Shown: positions 33,663-42,501 of the stretch, piece by piece
Layout of the letters: each line of letters opens with the position of its first letter
Numbering within the stretch: the stretch's first letter is position 1
Assembly (NCBI GenBank): GCA_964500775.1
Contig: CAZCQG010000011.1
Span: 1 to 57,789, forward strand
Source: CAZCQG01 sp964500775
GTDB lineage: Bacteria > Campylobacterota > Campylobacteria > Campylobacterales > CAZCQG01
Direction of reading: 5' to 3'
DNA length: 57,789 nt
The notes under the pieces: model-generated
Seen by the model: only the letters and a program-made list of their open reading frames with translations
What the model was told of the DNA's origin: nothing
Databases searched by the model: none
Program-made: the position numbers and the translations under genes

Positions 33663-33691
33663 TTGACTTTTAAGCTAGACAAGGATAGGAT
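33663..33691 (+). promoter_or_regulatory. Sigma70 promoter of pal
   Basis: TTGACT (33663-33668), 17 nt, TAGGAT (33686-33691) lies in the tolB-pal spacer, with AAGGAGAGG before the pal ATG. A separate promoter fits the high level at which Pal is usually made. Confidence 0.55.
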
Positions 33692-33727
33692 TTTATCTCT
33701 ATCACTAGATTTCGTAAGGAGAGGTTT

Positions 33728-34264
33728 ATGAAAAAGGTTTTGATGTTGAGTGCTCTTGTAGCTATGCTATTAGTGAGCGGTTGTAGCCAAAAAAATCAAG
33801 GTGCGGGTGCTAACGGCGGCAGGGAAAGTGCCGATGCTTCGTTAAATGATGTTGCGACTGCGGGTGCTAGAGGGAGCGATAATTTCGTTTCACTAGATGA
33901 GAGAACTGCGGCTATCAAGGCTATTGAAGACAAGTTGCAAAGTGTTTACTTTGATTTTGATAAGTATGGCATTAGAGCCGACATGCAAGGTACTGTCGAT
34001 ACGGACGCTAAGGTTTTAGCAGCGGAAGCCGGCGATTTCACTATAAAAATCGAAGGAAACTGCGATGAATACGGTACTGACGAATACAACTACGCACTTG
34101 GTTTAAAAAGAGCGGTATCCGTTAAAGATGCTTTGAGCGCAAAAGGTATCAGCGAGGCTAAGATGTTACTTGTAAGTTACGGTGAAAGCAAACCTGTTTG
34201 CATGGACAAAACAAAAGAGTGCTTCGCAAAAAACAGAAGAGCAGATTTTAAACTTCTCCCGTAA
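33728..34264 (+). CDS. pal: Peptidoglycan-associated lipoprotein Pal
   Basis: Pal anchors the outer membrane to peptidoglycan. The 178-residue protein has a lipoprotein signal with lipobox LVSGC (acylated C19), a Gly/Ser-rich linker, and an OmpA-like peptidoglycan-binding domain (VYFDFDKYGI, IEGNCDEYGTDEYNYALGLKRA, SYGESKPVC). The binding loop has NCDEYGT where most Pal proteins have GHTDERGT, as in Campylobacter Omp18 by recall. Two C-terminal cysteines may form a disulfide. Confidence 0.94.
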   Translation: MKKVLMLSALVAMLLVSGCSQKNQGAGANGGRESADASLNDVATAGARGSDNFVSLDERTAAIKAIEDKLQSVYFDFDKYGIRADMQGTVDTDAKVLAAEAGDFTIKIEGNCDEYGTDEYNYALGLKRAVSVKDALSAKGISEAKMLLVSYGESKPVCMDKTKECFAKNRRADFKLLP

Positions 34265-34267
34265 TTA

Positions 34268-35176
34268 ATGCCTAAATATTTACTATCTTTTTTAGTAATT
34301 TTCACTTTTTCATTCGCCCAAGAGCCTTCGGCTTTCGGGGCGGGTGATTTAGATAGCGAAAATCCGTACGGGCTTACGGAAAGTGAAAAAAAGATACTCC
34401 AAAATACCAATTCCCTCAAAGAAGTAACGCAAAAATCAATCGCACTAGAGATTCGTATGAAAGATATAGAAGAATCGCTAGAGGGATTAAAAAGCGTAGT
34501 GGATGGCGAGAGTACTAAATATAGAGAGCTTTCGTCGGAGCTTAAAAATATTCAACTCCTTTTTGAAAATCAAAACATCTTACACGAAGATAAACTCTCC
34601 GAAATAAACAAAACAATAGCGGGGATGCTCAATCTCTATGAAGAGAATACAAAGATATACGATAAAAATTTTGAAGAATTACAATCAAGCATAGGTCTGT
34701 TAAAAAGCGAAATCGGCGAATATGCAAAAAAATATGCTACAAAAGAAGAGCTTGATTTGTTGTGGGGAGAACTCAAAGAGATAAAAGGCGCTATCAATAA
34801 AGTAAATGCCTCAAGCGGATTTGAAGGTCAAGATAATTTTGCGTTATTTGAAGAGGCGCGAGAGCAATATCAAAATAAAAAATATGATGATGCGAAAAAA
34901 AGATTTGAGTATACTGCCGAAAACAAATACAAACCTGCTACGAGTAATTATTATCTCGGGGAAATCGCATACTATCAAAAAAGGTACAAAGATGCCGTTT
35001 TTCATTTTAAAACGAGTGCGGCGCTTTACGATAAATCCGACTATATGTCTACCCTTTTATACCATACAGCTAAAAGTTTCGAAGCCCTAAAGGACACGGT
35101 GAACGCCAAGCTTTTTTATGACACGCTTGCGGCGAATTACCCTGATTCCAAAGAAGCTGCACTGCTTAAAAAATAA
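34268..35176 (+). CDS. cpoB: CpoB/YbgF-like Tol-Pal associated TPR protein
   Basis: In E. coli CpoB coordinates Tol with peptidoglycan synthesis at division. The 302-residue protein has a signal peptide (MPKYLLSFLVIFTFSFA), a ~140-residue coiled-coil segment (ITQ-like heptads from residue ~45), and C-terminal TPR repeats (FEEAREQYQNKKYDDAKKRF, YYLGEIAYYQKRYKDAVFHF, AKLFYDTLAANYPDSKEAALL). It follows pal by 3 nt. The coiled coil is longer than in E. coli. Confidence 0.85.
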   Translation: MPKYLLSFLVIFTFSFAQEPSAFGAGDLDSENPYGLTESEKKILQNTNSLKEVTQKSIALEIRMKDIEESLEGLKSVVDGESTKYRELSSELKNIQLLFENQNILHEDKLSEINKTIAGMLNLYEENTKIYDKNFEELQSSIGLLKSEIGEYAKKYATKEELDLLWGELKEIKGAINKVNASSGFEGQDNFALFEEAREQYQNKKYDDAKKRFEYTAENKYKPATSNYYLGEIAYYQKRYKDAVFHFKTSAALYDKSDYMSTLLYHTAKSFEALKDTVNAKLFYDTLAANYPDSKEAALLKK

Positions 35177-35198
35177 TACCCTTTAAAATCTTTTTCGC

Positions 35199-35204
35199 TA
35201 TACT
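35199..35204 (+). promoter_or_regulatory. Possible -10 element of slyD
   Basis: TATACT preceded by CTTTTTCGC lies 25 nt before the slyD ATG in the 52-nt spacer after cpoB, followed by TAGGAG. Confidence 0.4.
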
Positions 35205-35228
35205 TGGAGTAAAAATCTAGGAGCATTA

Positions 35229-35738
35229 ATGTCTGTAAATATAAATAAAGTAGTTTCGATAGAGTACGTATTGACCGATAACGAAGGCAATGAGTTAGAT
35301 TCTAATAAAGGCTCTAGACCGCTAGAGTTTTTAGTGGGTGCGGGACAAATTATCAAAGGTTTGGAAGATGCCCTTATGGGGATGCAAAAAGGTGAAAGTA
35401 AGGATGTGAAGGTAGCTCCGGAAGATGCGTATGGCGTGTATAACGACGATGCGTTGCGAGTTTTCCCAAAAGAGCAATTCGCCGACATAGAGTTAAGTGC
35501 CGGTATGTCGTTATTTGGGCAAACAGAAGAGGGACACACGATTCAAGTTACCGTAAAAGATTTTAACGACGAGAGTGTAACTATAGACTACAACCACCCG
35601 CTAGCAGGGAAAGAGTTATTATTTGCAGTGAGTATCGTAGATGTGAGAGATGCGAGTGAGGATGAGATAAATAACGGTTGTGTATGTGATAACGAATCTG
35701 AATCCGGTTGTTGCGGAAGCGGCTGTGGATGCCATTAA
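35229..35738 (+). CDS. slyD: FKBP-type peptidyl-prolyl isomerase SlyD
   Basis: SlyD is a prolyl isomerase, chaperone and metal-binding protein that supplies nickel for hydrogenase maturation. The 169-residue protein has the split FKBP fold (GAGQIIKGLEDALMGMQKGE; NHPLAGKELLFAVSIVDV) with the inserted IF domain between. The C-terminal tail is rich in metal-binding residues (seven cysteines and a final histidine in the last 19 residues). The last 59 nt overlap the next gene in another frame. Confidence 0.93.
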   Translation: MSVNINKVVSIEYVLTDNEGNELDSNKGSRPLEFLVGAGQIIKGLEDALMGMQKGESKDVKVAPEDAYGVYNDDALRVFPKEQFADIELSAGMSLFGQTEEGHTIQVTVKDFNDESVTIDYNHPLAGKELLFAVSIVDVRDASEDEINNGCVCDNESESGCCGSGCGCH

Positions 35739-36474
35739 TTTTATAGCCAAATCCCCCTCTTCAAGAGAGGTTTTAAAATCTGCCAACCTTTTAAAGGGTC
35801 TGAATGTCAATGCATTGATAGAGGGTGAAGGCGGCACCGGCAAGGTGACGCTTGCCCGCTATATTCTTCCGGAAGCAAAAGTGATCGATAATGACCATTT
35901 AAGTGAACTCGAAAAGTTAAGTACGCAAGAGAGCACTATTATTTTAAAAGATTTTGACAAGATTTTAGATATTAATGCGTTTAGAGATGCCGCTTCTAGC
36001 GGGATACGCTTTGTCGCTACGACAAAGAAAAAGATTAGACAAGAAGTAGTCGATGAATTTTTTAGCGTGAGATTGCATTTAAAGCCGCTCAAAGAACGCG
36101 AAGAAGATATTAAGCCTCTAGCCAAGAAATTTTTAGAAGAAGCAAGGGCAATTCTCGGCGGCGGAGAAGAGGTAAAAAATGAACGTTTGATTCTAGACTT
36201 AAAAGACAACGCCCACTCTCTCCGCAGATCGATTTTCTTTACACACCTTATTGAAAATATGGGCGAAAACGAGATAATGATTATGATGGAGAATTTTCTC
36301 ATTAACAAGATTGGCGGCAATAACGATTATCGCGACTTCTTGTATCTCTATGAGGCACCGCTCATTCGATCGGCTTTGAAAAAATTCAAATCGCAATTGC
36401 AGGTAGCCGATAGACTTGGGTTAAATAGAAATACTTTAAGAAAAAAAATAAATGAATTAAGTGAGTTGCTATGA
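35680..36474 (+). CDS. Reduced NtrC-like AAA+ protein with Fis-type HTH
   Basis: This 264-residue protein looks like a shrunken sigma54 activator. It has a modified Walker A (GEGGTGKVTLAR, near residue 50), a Walker-B-like STIILKDFDKI, a sensor-I-like RFVATTKKK, the RLHLKPLKEREEDIKPLAKKFL segment typical of NtrC-family proteins, and a C-terminal Fis HTH (QVADRLGLNRNTLRKKINEL). The region between Walker A and B is only ~35 residues and has no GAFTGA loop, so it should not remodel sigma54 holoenzyme in the usual way. The GTG start at 35680 lies inside slyD; a GTG at 35686 is also possible. It overlaps fabD by 4 nt. Function unknown; a DNA-binding regulator is likely. Confidence 0.8.
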   Translation: MYVITNLNPVVAEAAVDAINFIAKSPSSREVLKSANLLKGLNVNALIEGEGGTGKVTLARYILPEAKVIDNDHLSELEKLSTQESTIILKDFDKILDINAFRDAASSGIRFVATTKKKIRQEVVDEFFSVRLHLKPLKEREEDIKPLAKKFLEEARAILGGGEEVKNERLILDLKDNAHSLRRSIFFTHLIENMGENEIMIMMENFLINKIGGNNDYRDFLYLYEAPLIRSALKKFKSQLQVADRLGLNRNTLRKKINELSELL

Positions 36475-37397
36475 GTTATTGTGCAGTTTTTCCCGGTCAA
36501 GGTTCCCAAAAACAGGGCATGGGAAGCGACTTTTTTTTACACGACGAGTATGCGAAAGAGATTCTTGACAAAGCATCCAAGAGGATTGACGTTGATTTGC
36601 GAGACATCATAGAAAATAACAGTGAATTGCTCGAAAAGACCGAATATACACAACCTGCGATATTGCTCGTAAGTGTGCTTTGCTATGAATCATTTAGACG
36701 AGCAGGAGCAGGTGCCCCTAGTCTTGCAATAGGACATTCTTTGGGTGAGTATAGTGCACTCGTGAGTGCCGGAGCATTAGACATCGTCGATGCTGTTTGG
36801 CTGGTAAATCATAGAGGAAAGTTGATGCAAGAGTGTTCAAAAGAGCAAGAAAGTGCTATGATGGTCGTATTGGGGCTTGAAGATGCGGTATTGGAAAAAT
36901 ATATCGATTCACAAAGAGCAAACGGAAAAAAAGTCTGGTGCGCCAATTACAACTGTGACGGACAGATGGTACTTGCGGGTTTAAAAAAAGATTTAGAATC
37001 CGAGACTGAAGCGATAAAATCACTCGGCGCAAAAAGGGCAATGCTACTTAATATGTCGGTCTCTAGCCATTCTCCGTTGCTAGAGAGTATGGGTGAAGAG
37101 TTTGGTAAAGCTTTGGAATCTACGCTCAAAGATTCTTTTGCTTTCCCTATCGTCTCCAATGTCACGGCAAAGCCATACGCTACAAAGAACGAAGCAGTAG
37201 ACTTGTTAAAAAAACAACTCGTCTCTCCCGTGCGCTACAAACAAAGCGTGTCAAACGTCGATTCGAGCATCGATTGCTACGTGGAGTTCGGCAACGGAGC
37301 GGTGCTTAAGGGGTTGAATAAAAAGATAAGCGAAAAAGAGACGCTAAGCGTAAGCGACATCGCTATGGCAAAAGAGTGCGCAGTTAAGGTCGGGTGA
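36471..37397 (+). CDS. fabD: Malonyl CoA-acyl carrier protein transacylase
   Basis: FabD loads malonyl groups onto ACP for fatty-acid synthesis. The 308-residue protein has the N-terminal FPGQGSQKQGMG motif, the nucleophile S90 in GHSLGEYSALV, the active-site His in SVSSHSPLLESM (near residue 198) and the C-terminal FGNGAVLKGL. It overlaps genes on both sides (4 nt upstream, TGATG downstream). Confidence 0.97.
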   Translation: MSYCAVFPGQGSQKQGMGSDFFLHDEYAKEILDKASKRIDVDLRDIIENNSELLEKTEYTQPAILLVSVLCYESFRRAGAGAPSLAIGHSLGEYSALVSAGALDIVDAVWLVNHRGKLMQECSKEQESAMMVVLGLEDAVLEKYIDSQRANGKKVWCANYNCDGQMVLAGLKKDLESETEAIKSLGAKRAMLLNMSVSSHSPLLESMGEEFGKALESTLKDSFAFPIVSNVTAKPYATKNEAVDLLKKQLVSPVRYKQSVSNVDSSIDCYVEFGNGAVLKGLNKKISEKETLSVSDIAMAKECAVKVG

Positions 37398-38155
37398 TGA
37401 AAATCGCCCTTGCGCAAATCACCCCTTCGCTCAATAAAAATAATCAAAACACCCATATAAAATATATAAACGAGGCAATCGGCAAAGCCGACGTGATTAT
37501 TTTTCCCGAGCTTTCATTGAGCGGTTATCGCCTTATGGACGGTGTGTTTGATATGTGTTATACGGCAGAAGAGTTAGATATTTTTGCCAAACTTAGCGAA
37601 AAAATCACGATTATTCTCGGAGCAGCCCTAAGAGAAAAAGGGAAGATTTACAACTCCGCACTCCTCTTTTCCGAAGGGCATTTACTACACACGCACCATA
37701 AAAATATTCTGCCTAACTACGCGATGTTTGAAGAAGCAAGGTATTACTTTAAGGGTGAGAATCTAGATGTATTTGAGCTTTACGGTATGCGTTGCGCCGT
37801 CTTGATATGTGAAGATGCGTGGAGTAGTGAAGTGCAATATAAATTGAGCGCGCAAAATCCGGATTTGATTTTCGTGATAGCCAACTCTCCGGCACGCGGA
37901 TTTGAAAAAGAGCTTGTCATACAAACCCAATGGCAAAGTATCGTGCAATCGCTAGCGATTACAAACGGTGCGTATGTCGCGTTTGTCAATAGGGTAGGGT
38001 TTGAGGACGGTATGGGATTTTGGGGCGGAAGTATGCTTGTTTCGCCCGAAGGTAAATGTGTAGCCGAAGCGGAGCTTTTTAAAGAAGCGGTACTTTTTTG
38101 TGAGGTGAACTACAAGATTTCGAAATTCAAAAAATATTTAAAAAGGAACGGATAA
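37397..38155 (+). CDS. Carbon-nitrogen hydrolase (nitrilase superfamily)
   Basis: This 252-residue protein is an amidase-type member of the nitrilase superfamily. The catalytic triad is visible: E38 (FPELSLSGY), K102 (HKNILPNY) and C138 (LICEDAW). Substrate is not evident; related proteins hydrolyse omega-amides, N-carbamoyl compounds or act as NAD-synthetase-like amidases. The frame begins with a GTG at 37394, but the ATG at 37397 overlapping the fabD stop is the natural start. mtnN follows directly after its stop. Confidence 0.9.
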   Translation: MKIALAQITPSLNKNNQNTHIKYINEAIGKADVIIFPELSLSGYRLMDGVFDMCYTAEELDIFAKLSEKITIILGAALREKGKIYNSALLFSEGHLLHTHHKNILPNYAMFEEARYYFKGENLDVFELYGMRCAVLICEDAWSSEVQYKLSAQNPDLIFVIANSPARGFEKELVIQTQWQSIVQSLAITNGAYVAFVNRVGFEDGMGFWGGSMLVSPEGKCVAEAELFKEAVLFCEVNYKISKFKKYLKRNG

Positions 38156-38845
38156 ATGAAAATAGCGATACTCGGAGCGATGCAAGAGGAAGTTGAGCCG
38201 ATACTTGAACGAATCGGAAGTTATGAAAAAATAGAATACGCCAATAACAACTATTATCTTGCTTCATATAAAAATATCGATCTCGTTATCGCATATAGCA
38301 AAATAGGAAAGGTCAATGCTGCTTTGAGTGCGACGCTTATGATCGAAAAGTTCGGTGCGCAAAAGCTCATATTTAGCGGTGTGGCAGGCGCTATAAATCC
38401 CGAGCTGAAAATCGGCGATCTTATCTACGCTACGAAACTCTATCAGCACGACGTAGACATTACGGCATTCGGACATCCGTTTGGATTCATACCCGAATCA
38501 AAACACTTTTACGAAAGTGATTCGGCGCTCAATGGACTTGCGATAAAAGTCGCCGAGACGATGGGAATCGCACTGAAAGGCGGAGTGATCGCTACGGGGG
38601 ATCAATTTATTGCCGACGAAAAAAAGAAAGAGTGGATTCAAAAGACGTATGATGCCGATGCGTTGGAGATGGAGGGGGCGAGTGTGGCTTGTGTGTGTGA
38701 TGCGCTAGGCGTGCCGTTTTTCATTTTGCGTGCCATCAGCGATGCGGCAGATATGGATGCCGGATTTAGCTTTGATGAGTTTCTGAAAAGCTCGGCAAAA
38801 AATAGCGCCGATTTTACGTTTAAAATGTTGGATGGATTACGGTAG
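38156..38845 (+). CDS. mtnN: 5'-methylthioadenosine/S-adenosylhomocysteine nucleosidase
   Basis: MtnN (Pfs) cleaves adenine from MTA, SAH and, in Campylobacterota, aminodeoxyfutalosine in the menaquinone pathway. The 229-residue protein has the catalytic residues of the family: E11/E12 (GAMQEEVEPI), the ribose contacts E171 and E173 (EMEGASVA) and D196 (RAISDAADM). GVAGAINPEL near residue 75 is the conserved phosphorylase-fold loop. The stop overlaps the sixA GTG. Confidence 0.95.
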   Translation: MKIAILGAMQEEVEPILERIGSYEKIEYANNNYYLASYKNIDLVIAYSKIGKVNAALSATLMIEKFGAQKLIFSGVAGAINPELKIGDLIYATKLYQHDVDITAFGHPFGFIPESKHFYESDSALNGLAIKVAETMGIALKGGVIATGDQFIADEKKKEWIQKTYDADALEMEGASVACVCDALGVPFFILRAISDAADMDAGFSFDEFLKSSAKNSADFTFKMLDGLR

Positions 38846-39339
38846 TGAAACTCTTATTCATCAGACATTCTATCGCTTTGGAGCGTGAGGAATTCGATGA
38901 TGATGATTTATTGCGACCGCTTAGCCTAAAAGGGAGAGAGGTCGCCGAAGAGTTTTTTTCCAAGCTCCCTAAAATCTACAAAGAGATAGATCTGATAGTA
39001 AGCTCAAAAGCGATACGGGCGTTGCAAACCGCCGATATTTTGCGGAAATCGTATCCAAATACCGAGTACAAAAACACCCCGTTACTCAATCCTAGCGCAA
39101 ATATAAAAGACTTGCGAAAGTTTTTAGATTCTTGTCAAGAGAAGTACAAATGTATCGCTTTGGTCGGACATGAGCCCGATTTTTCTTTGATGATCTCCTA
39201 TATCGTTACGTGCGGCAAAGGAGATGTGATGCTCAAGCTCAAAAAACCCTCCCTTGTTGAGATAGATCTCTTTGACGAGGCACAACTCGCGGGAGAACTA
39301 AGGAATCATATCTCCCCGAAAATTCTCAAAAAATGTTAG
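38845..39339 (+). CDS. sixA: Phosphohistidine phosphatase SixA-like
   Basis: This is a small histidine phosphatase of SixA type, which removes phosphate from phosphohistidine on signalling or PTS-like proteins. The 164-residue protein has the catalytic H8 in IRHSIA (RHG motif, here RHS), R58 in SKAIRALQTA, and the second histidine H109 in VGHEPDFS. Start is GTG overlapping the mtnN stop. It is convergent with the PilT gene and overlaps it by 4 nt. Confidence 0.9.
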   Translation: MKLLFIRHSIALEREEFDDDDLLRPLSLKGREVAEEFFSKLPKIYKEIDLIVSSKAIRALQTADILRKSYPNTEYKNTPLLNPSANIKDLRKFLDSCQEKYKCIALVGHEPDFSLMISYIVTCGKGDVMLKLKKPSLVEIDLFDEAQLAGELRNHISPKILKKC

Positions 39340-40496
39340 TCGAGGAGTTTTAGTTTTATCACCCCTTCGTCTTTATTATCGGCGGTTTTTTCATCCATAG
39401 AGAGTTTGAGTTTGAGATCCGATGCCGATGTCGCGGCTGCTAATGCTTCTCCTTCGGCTACGATACCGCTTTCTACTAGCTCTAAAAGTGCCTGATCAAA
39501 CGTCTGCGTGCCGTAGATATTTTTCCCTTCGTACACCGCATCGCTTATCTCTTTATCCCGTCCTTCGCGTATGAGATTCTCGATACGCGGTGTCCTGAAA
39601 AGTATCTCTACAGCCGCCCTTCTCCCTCCTTGGATGGTGCGCACCAATCTTTGCGATACGACCGCTTGAAGTGTGCCTGAGAGAGTGTAGCGGATACGGT
39701 TTTGCTCTTCGGGAGGGAAGATGGAGACTATTCTGTTGATAGTCTCTTTCGCATCGACGGTGTGGAGTGTAGAAAACACCAAGTGTCCGGTTTCCGCGGC
39801 GTGCAGTGCCATCTCCACCGTCTCCATATCTCGCATCTCGCCCACTAGGATGATGTCGGGATCTTCCCTTAGTGCTCCTCTCAAAGCATTTGAAAAGCTG
39901 TTGGTGTCTTGCCCCACACTTCTTTGATTAATGATGCACTTATTATCTTTATGGATAAACTCTATGGGGTCTTCAATAGTAATGATGTGTTTATTTTGGG
40001 TCATATTGATCTCATTGATAATTGCGGCGAGAGTCGTAGATTTACCGCTCCCCGTTACGCCCGTTACGAGTACGATTCCCCGCTCAAAGTGGGGAATCTT
40101 TTTTATTGATTCGGGCATATTGAGCTCATCTATGGTCTTTTTTGTGCTCGGGATCGCACGAAATACCGCACTCACGCCATCCATTTGGAAAAACATATTC
40201 ACCCTAAAGCGGAGTTCATCGCTCACGATAAAGACAAAATCCGCCTCTTTATTTTCGACAAACTCACCAAATCTTGTTCTTAGCAGCTCTTTAGCCAGCG
40301 TGATACCGTCCCGCTTTTCGATGACCTCTTCGCTAAGTATTTCTATTTTGCCGTTGATTCTCGATTTGATATTCATCCCCGACTTTATATGCAAGTCGCT
40401 TCCGCCGACCTCTACCATTTTTTTGAGGTAGCCTTTGATTCTATCGGTGAGTTCAAACGTGAGTTCGTTGACGTCTACTTTGTGTTCTGCTGCCAT
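39336..40496 (-). CDS. pilT: PilT-family twitching ATPase (paralogue 1)
   Basis: PilT-type hexameric ATPases drive retraction of type IV pili. The 386-residue protein has Walker A GVTGSGKS at 146-153, IITIEDPIEFIH (Asp box), the Walker B region ALREDPDIILVGEMRD, the His box TGHLVFSTLHT, and a variant of the AIRNLIRE motif (PRIENLIREG). Compared with the 43118 paralogue it has a ~10-residue longer N-terminus and a ~45-residue longer, charged C-terminal tail, which recalls PilU. It is the last gene of a minus-strand cluster with the ABC transporter. Confidence 0.9.
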   Translation of the reverse strand: MAAEHKVDVNELTFELTDRIKGYLKKMVEVGGSDLHIKSGMNIKSRINGKIEILSEEVIEKRDGITLAKELLRTRFGEFVENKEADFVFIVSDELRFRVNMFFQMDGVSAVFRAIPSTKKTIDELNMPESIKKIPHFERGIVLVTGVTGSGKSTTLAAIINEINMTQNKHIITIEDPIEFIHKDNKCIINQRSVGQDTNSFSNALRGALREDPDIILVGEMRDMETVEMALHAAETGHLVFSTLHTVDAKETINRIVSIFPPEEQNRIRYTLSGTLQAVVSQRLVRTIQGGRRAAVEILFRTPRIENLIREGRDKEISDAVYEGKNIYGTQTFDQALLELVESGIVAEGEALAAATSASDLKLKLSMDEKTADNKDEGVIKLKLLD

Positions 40497-40498
40497 TA

Positions 40499-41167
40499 TT
40501 ATCCCTTGAGTTTTTCTATCGCCTCGGTTATCTCTTTTTTTCTGCTTCTATCTTCGCTATTTTCATAGAGCCATTGGAGGTCTTTAATTTTTTGAGCTGT
40601 ACCAATTTTACTATTTTTAGAATAAATCAAAACGTCCTGCGCAAAGTTTTTAATGAGGGTTTTTTTGAGGTAAGTCGTCGCATTTTCGTGCGCTGCTATT
40701 TTTTTTGCGGTCTCATAAATGAGGTGCTCATCTTGTATTTCCTTGTAAGAGATATTGAGCAGGAGTTTTAAAAATAGAGTGTTTATATTATTCGGCGAGT
40801 ATTGCAAAGAGGTGTCGACGATTTGCTCTGCGAGAACCACCTCGTTTTTTACGCTTGCCAAATAGAGTGCACCGTAATTTATCGCAGGGAAAAAATTCGG
40901 CTCAACCGTAGCGATGGTCAAAAAAGCTTTGGAAAACTTTTCCGTATCCACTTTGCCGCTTGTTTTGATCTCCGATATGTTATTTGAGAGGAGCCATAGA
41001 AAATCGGCATTGAGATTTGCGCTATTGCCGCTCAATGCTTTAAATAAAAGGGGCTCTGCAAAAAGAATCTCGCCACCGTCTAGCTTTTCATAAGGGCTTG
41101 GTTGAAATACGACCAAACAAGCAGCAAGAAGAAAAGCCCCTATTAATAGCGGTCTACGTGGCGACAT
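40499..41167 (-). CDS. Hypothetical membrane-anchored helical protein, 222 aa
   Basis: I do not recognise a named family. The N-terminus (LLIGAFLLAACLVVF) is either a lipoprotein signal with lipobox LAAC (C17) or a single membrane anchor; the remaining ~200 residues look like TPR-type helical repeats (AFLTIATVEPNFFPAINYGALYL; AEQIVDTSLQYSPNNINTLF). It overlaps the permease gene by 14 nt and precedes the PilT gene by 2 nt, so it is translated with them. A role in an envelope complex with the transporter or pilus is an inference from position. Confidence 0.75.
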   Translation of the reverse strand: MSPRRPLLIGAFLLAACLVVFQPSPYEKLDGGEILFAEPLLFKALSGNSANLNADFLWLLSNNISEIKTSGKVDTEKFSKAFLTIATVEPNFFPAINYGALYLASVKNEVVLAEQIVDTSLQYSPNNINTLFLKLLLNISYKEIQDEHLIYETAKKIAAHENATTYLKKTLIKNFAQDVLIYSKNSKIGTAQKIKDLQWLYENSEDRSRKKEITEAIEKLKG

Positions 41168-41927
41168 CCAAGACCTTTTTTTTGTACTTCGCGTACGCGA
41201 TGCCGTAAATTAGAGAAGTGTATGCAATGAAATAGAGTGTAGGGAAAATATAGCTTGCGCTCACTAGCGGCAGTCTGTTGACGACTAGACTTTGCATATC
41301 GAAAAACGAGAAATTCGGGAAAAGGTAGTAGAGCGTAGTAATGGCTATATTATCGCCAAAAAGGTGTTTTAGCTCATCCAAACCGTTTCCGATGAGGTAG
41401 AGCAAAAGGGCATACGTAGCGCTATTCATTATCGAAACATATTGCGCAAAAAGGGTCATAATCATCGAAAAGAGTGCGGCTTCGAGAAAGAAGAGGTAGA
41501 GCTGATAGAGGATTCCGAGATGCACCTCTCCCTCTATAAAATATAAAAATAAAAAATCGACACCCAAAAAAGCAAGGAAGAGAAAAAAGAGTATCCCGAG
41601 GGGAGCGATAAAGAGGGTAAGTAAATACTCATTTCTCTCTACACCGAGCGAAAGCGGCAAGATAAAAAAGCCGCTGATTTTGTCGCGCGTGAGCAGCTCA
41701 AAGGTATAAAATAGAGCACACAAGATAAGGAGGTAGGCTTGTGAGGTGAGGAGGATGTCTTCAAAGAGCTTGAACTGTATGACGATATTTACATTCGATA
41801 AAAAATAGGCGATAACAAGCGAAGCGAGCGCGATCGTGCCAAACAACGGCGTAGCTCTGTTTTTGATAAGAATCTTGCAATAAAAAAGGGTAAGGGAAAT
41901 AACCTTATTCATTTTCAAAACTCGCAA
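41154..41927 (-). CDS. ABC transporter permease
   Basis: This ~252-257-residue protein has six or more membrane segments and no periplasmic binding domain, similar in layout to ABC-2/NosY-type permeases. It pairs with the ATPase gene just upstream, which it overlaps. Two starts compete: TTG at 41927 (GAGGAG 7 nt upstream) and ATG at 41912 (MNKVISLTL, overlapping the ATPase stop as ATGAATAA). Substrate and direction cannot be told. Confidence 0.82.
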   Translation of the reverse strand: MRVLKMNKVISLTLFYCKILIKNRATPLFGTIALASLVIAYFLSNVNIVIQFKLFEDILLTSQAYLLILCALFYTFELLTRDKISGFFILPLSLGVERNEYLLTLFIAPLGILFFLFLAFLGVDFLFLYFIEGEVHLGILYQLYLFFLEAALFSMIMTLFAQYVSIMNSATYALLLYLIGNGLDELKHLFGDNIAITTLYYLFPNFSFFDMQSLVVNRLPLVSASYIFPTLYFIAYTSLIYGIAYAKYKKKVLDVAT

Positions 41928-42498
41928 ATAATCGCTCCTCTATCGCATTTTTATCTTCAAGAAAGCCTCTGAAGTATATCTCTCCACGCCGCAGTATCCA
42001 AATCTCGTTTTTGAGCTTGTCGGCTAAATGGAGAGAATGGGTCGAGATGATGAGGCGGTGGTCGGCATTTAGGTCGAGTAAAATCGTTTCTATCTCTCTG
42101 CTCATAAACGGGTCAAGTCCACTCGTAGGCTCATCGAGTATAAGGGTCTTTGGATTGCCTATGGTGGCGAGTGCGAGGAGGAGTTTTTGCTTCATCCCTT
42201 TGGAGTATTTGTCTATCGTGAGAGGATTGTGGAGATCGATAGAAAACTTCCCCGACAACGCATCTACGTCGACCTTCACATTTTTTATCTTTTCGTAGAG
42301 CCGTATATAGTCTTTGGCACAAACACTCCCCGAGAGATACGCGCTTTCGGGCGTATAGCCTATGTCGTTTTTGTCGATAAAGGGAAGGTCGTTTGCGAGA
42401 GAGGGCAGAAAAGGGTGAGATTCTAGGGTCGGGTAAAACCCTAGAATATACTTGATAAGCGTGCTCTTACCCGAGCCGTTGTGTCCTAAAAGAATCAA
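41905..42498 (-). CDS. ABC transporter ATPase, N-terminally truncated
   Basis: The 197-residue product has Walker A GHNGSGKST at 5-13, signature YSKGMKQK at 98-105, Walker B with LDEPTSGLDP at 121-130 and the H-loop H154. Normal ABC ATPases have ~30 residues before Walker A, including the strand and aromatic A-loop that stack on adenine; here a stop codon (TAG, 42504-42502) lies two codons upstream in the same frame and is the stop of the pilin gene. The only start is the TTG at 42498. The domain is therefore probably damaged or needs another start mechanism. Downstream genes remain intact. Confidence 0.75.
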   Translation of the reverse strand: MILLGHNGSGKSTLIKYILGFYPTLESHPFLPSLANDLPFIDKNDIGYTPESAYLSGSVCAKDYIRLYEKIKNVKVDVDALSGKFSIDLHNPLTIDKYSKGMKQKLLLALATIGNPKTLILDEPTSGLDPFMSREIETILLDLNADHRLIISTHSLHLADKLKNEIWILRRGEIYFRGFLEDKNAIEERLFASFENE

Positions 42499-42501
42499 GG
42501 A

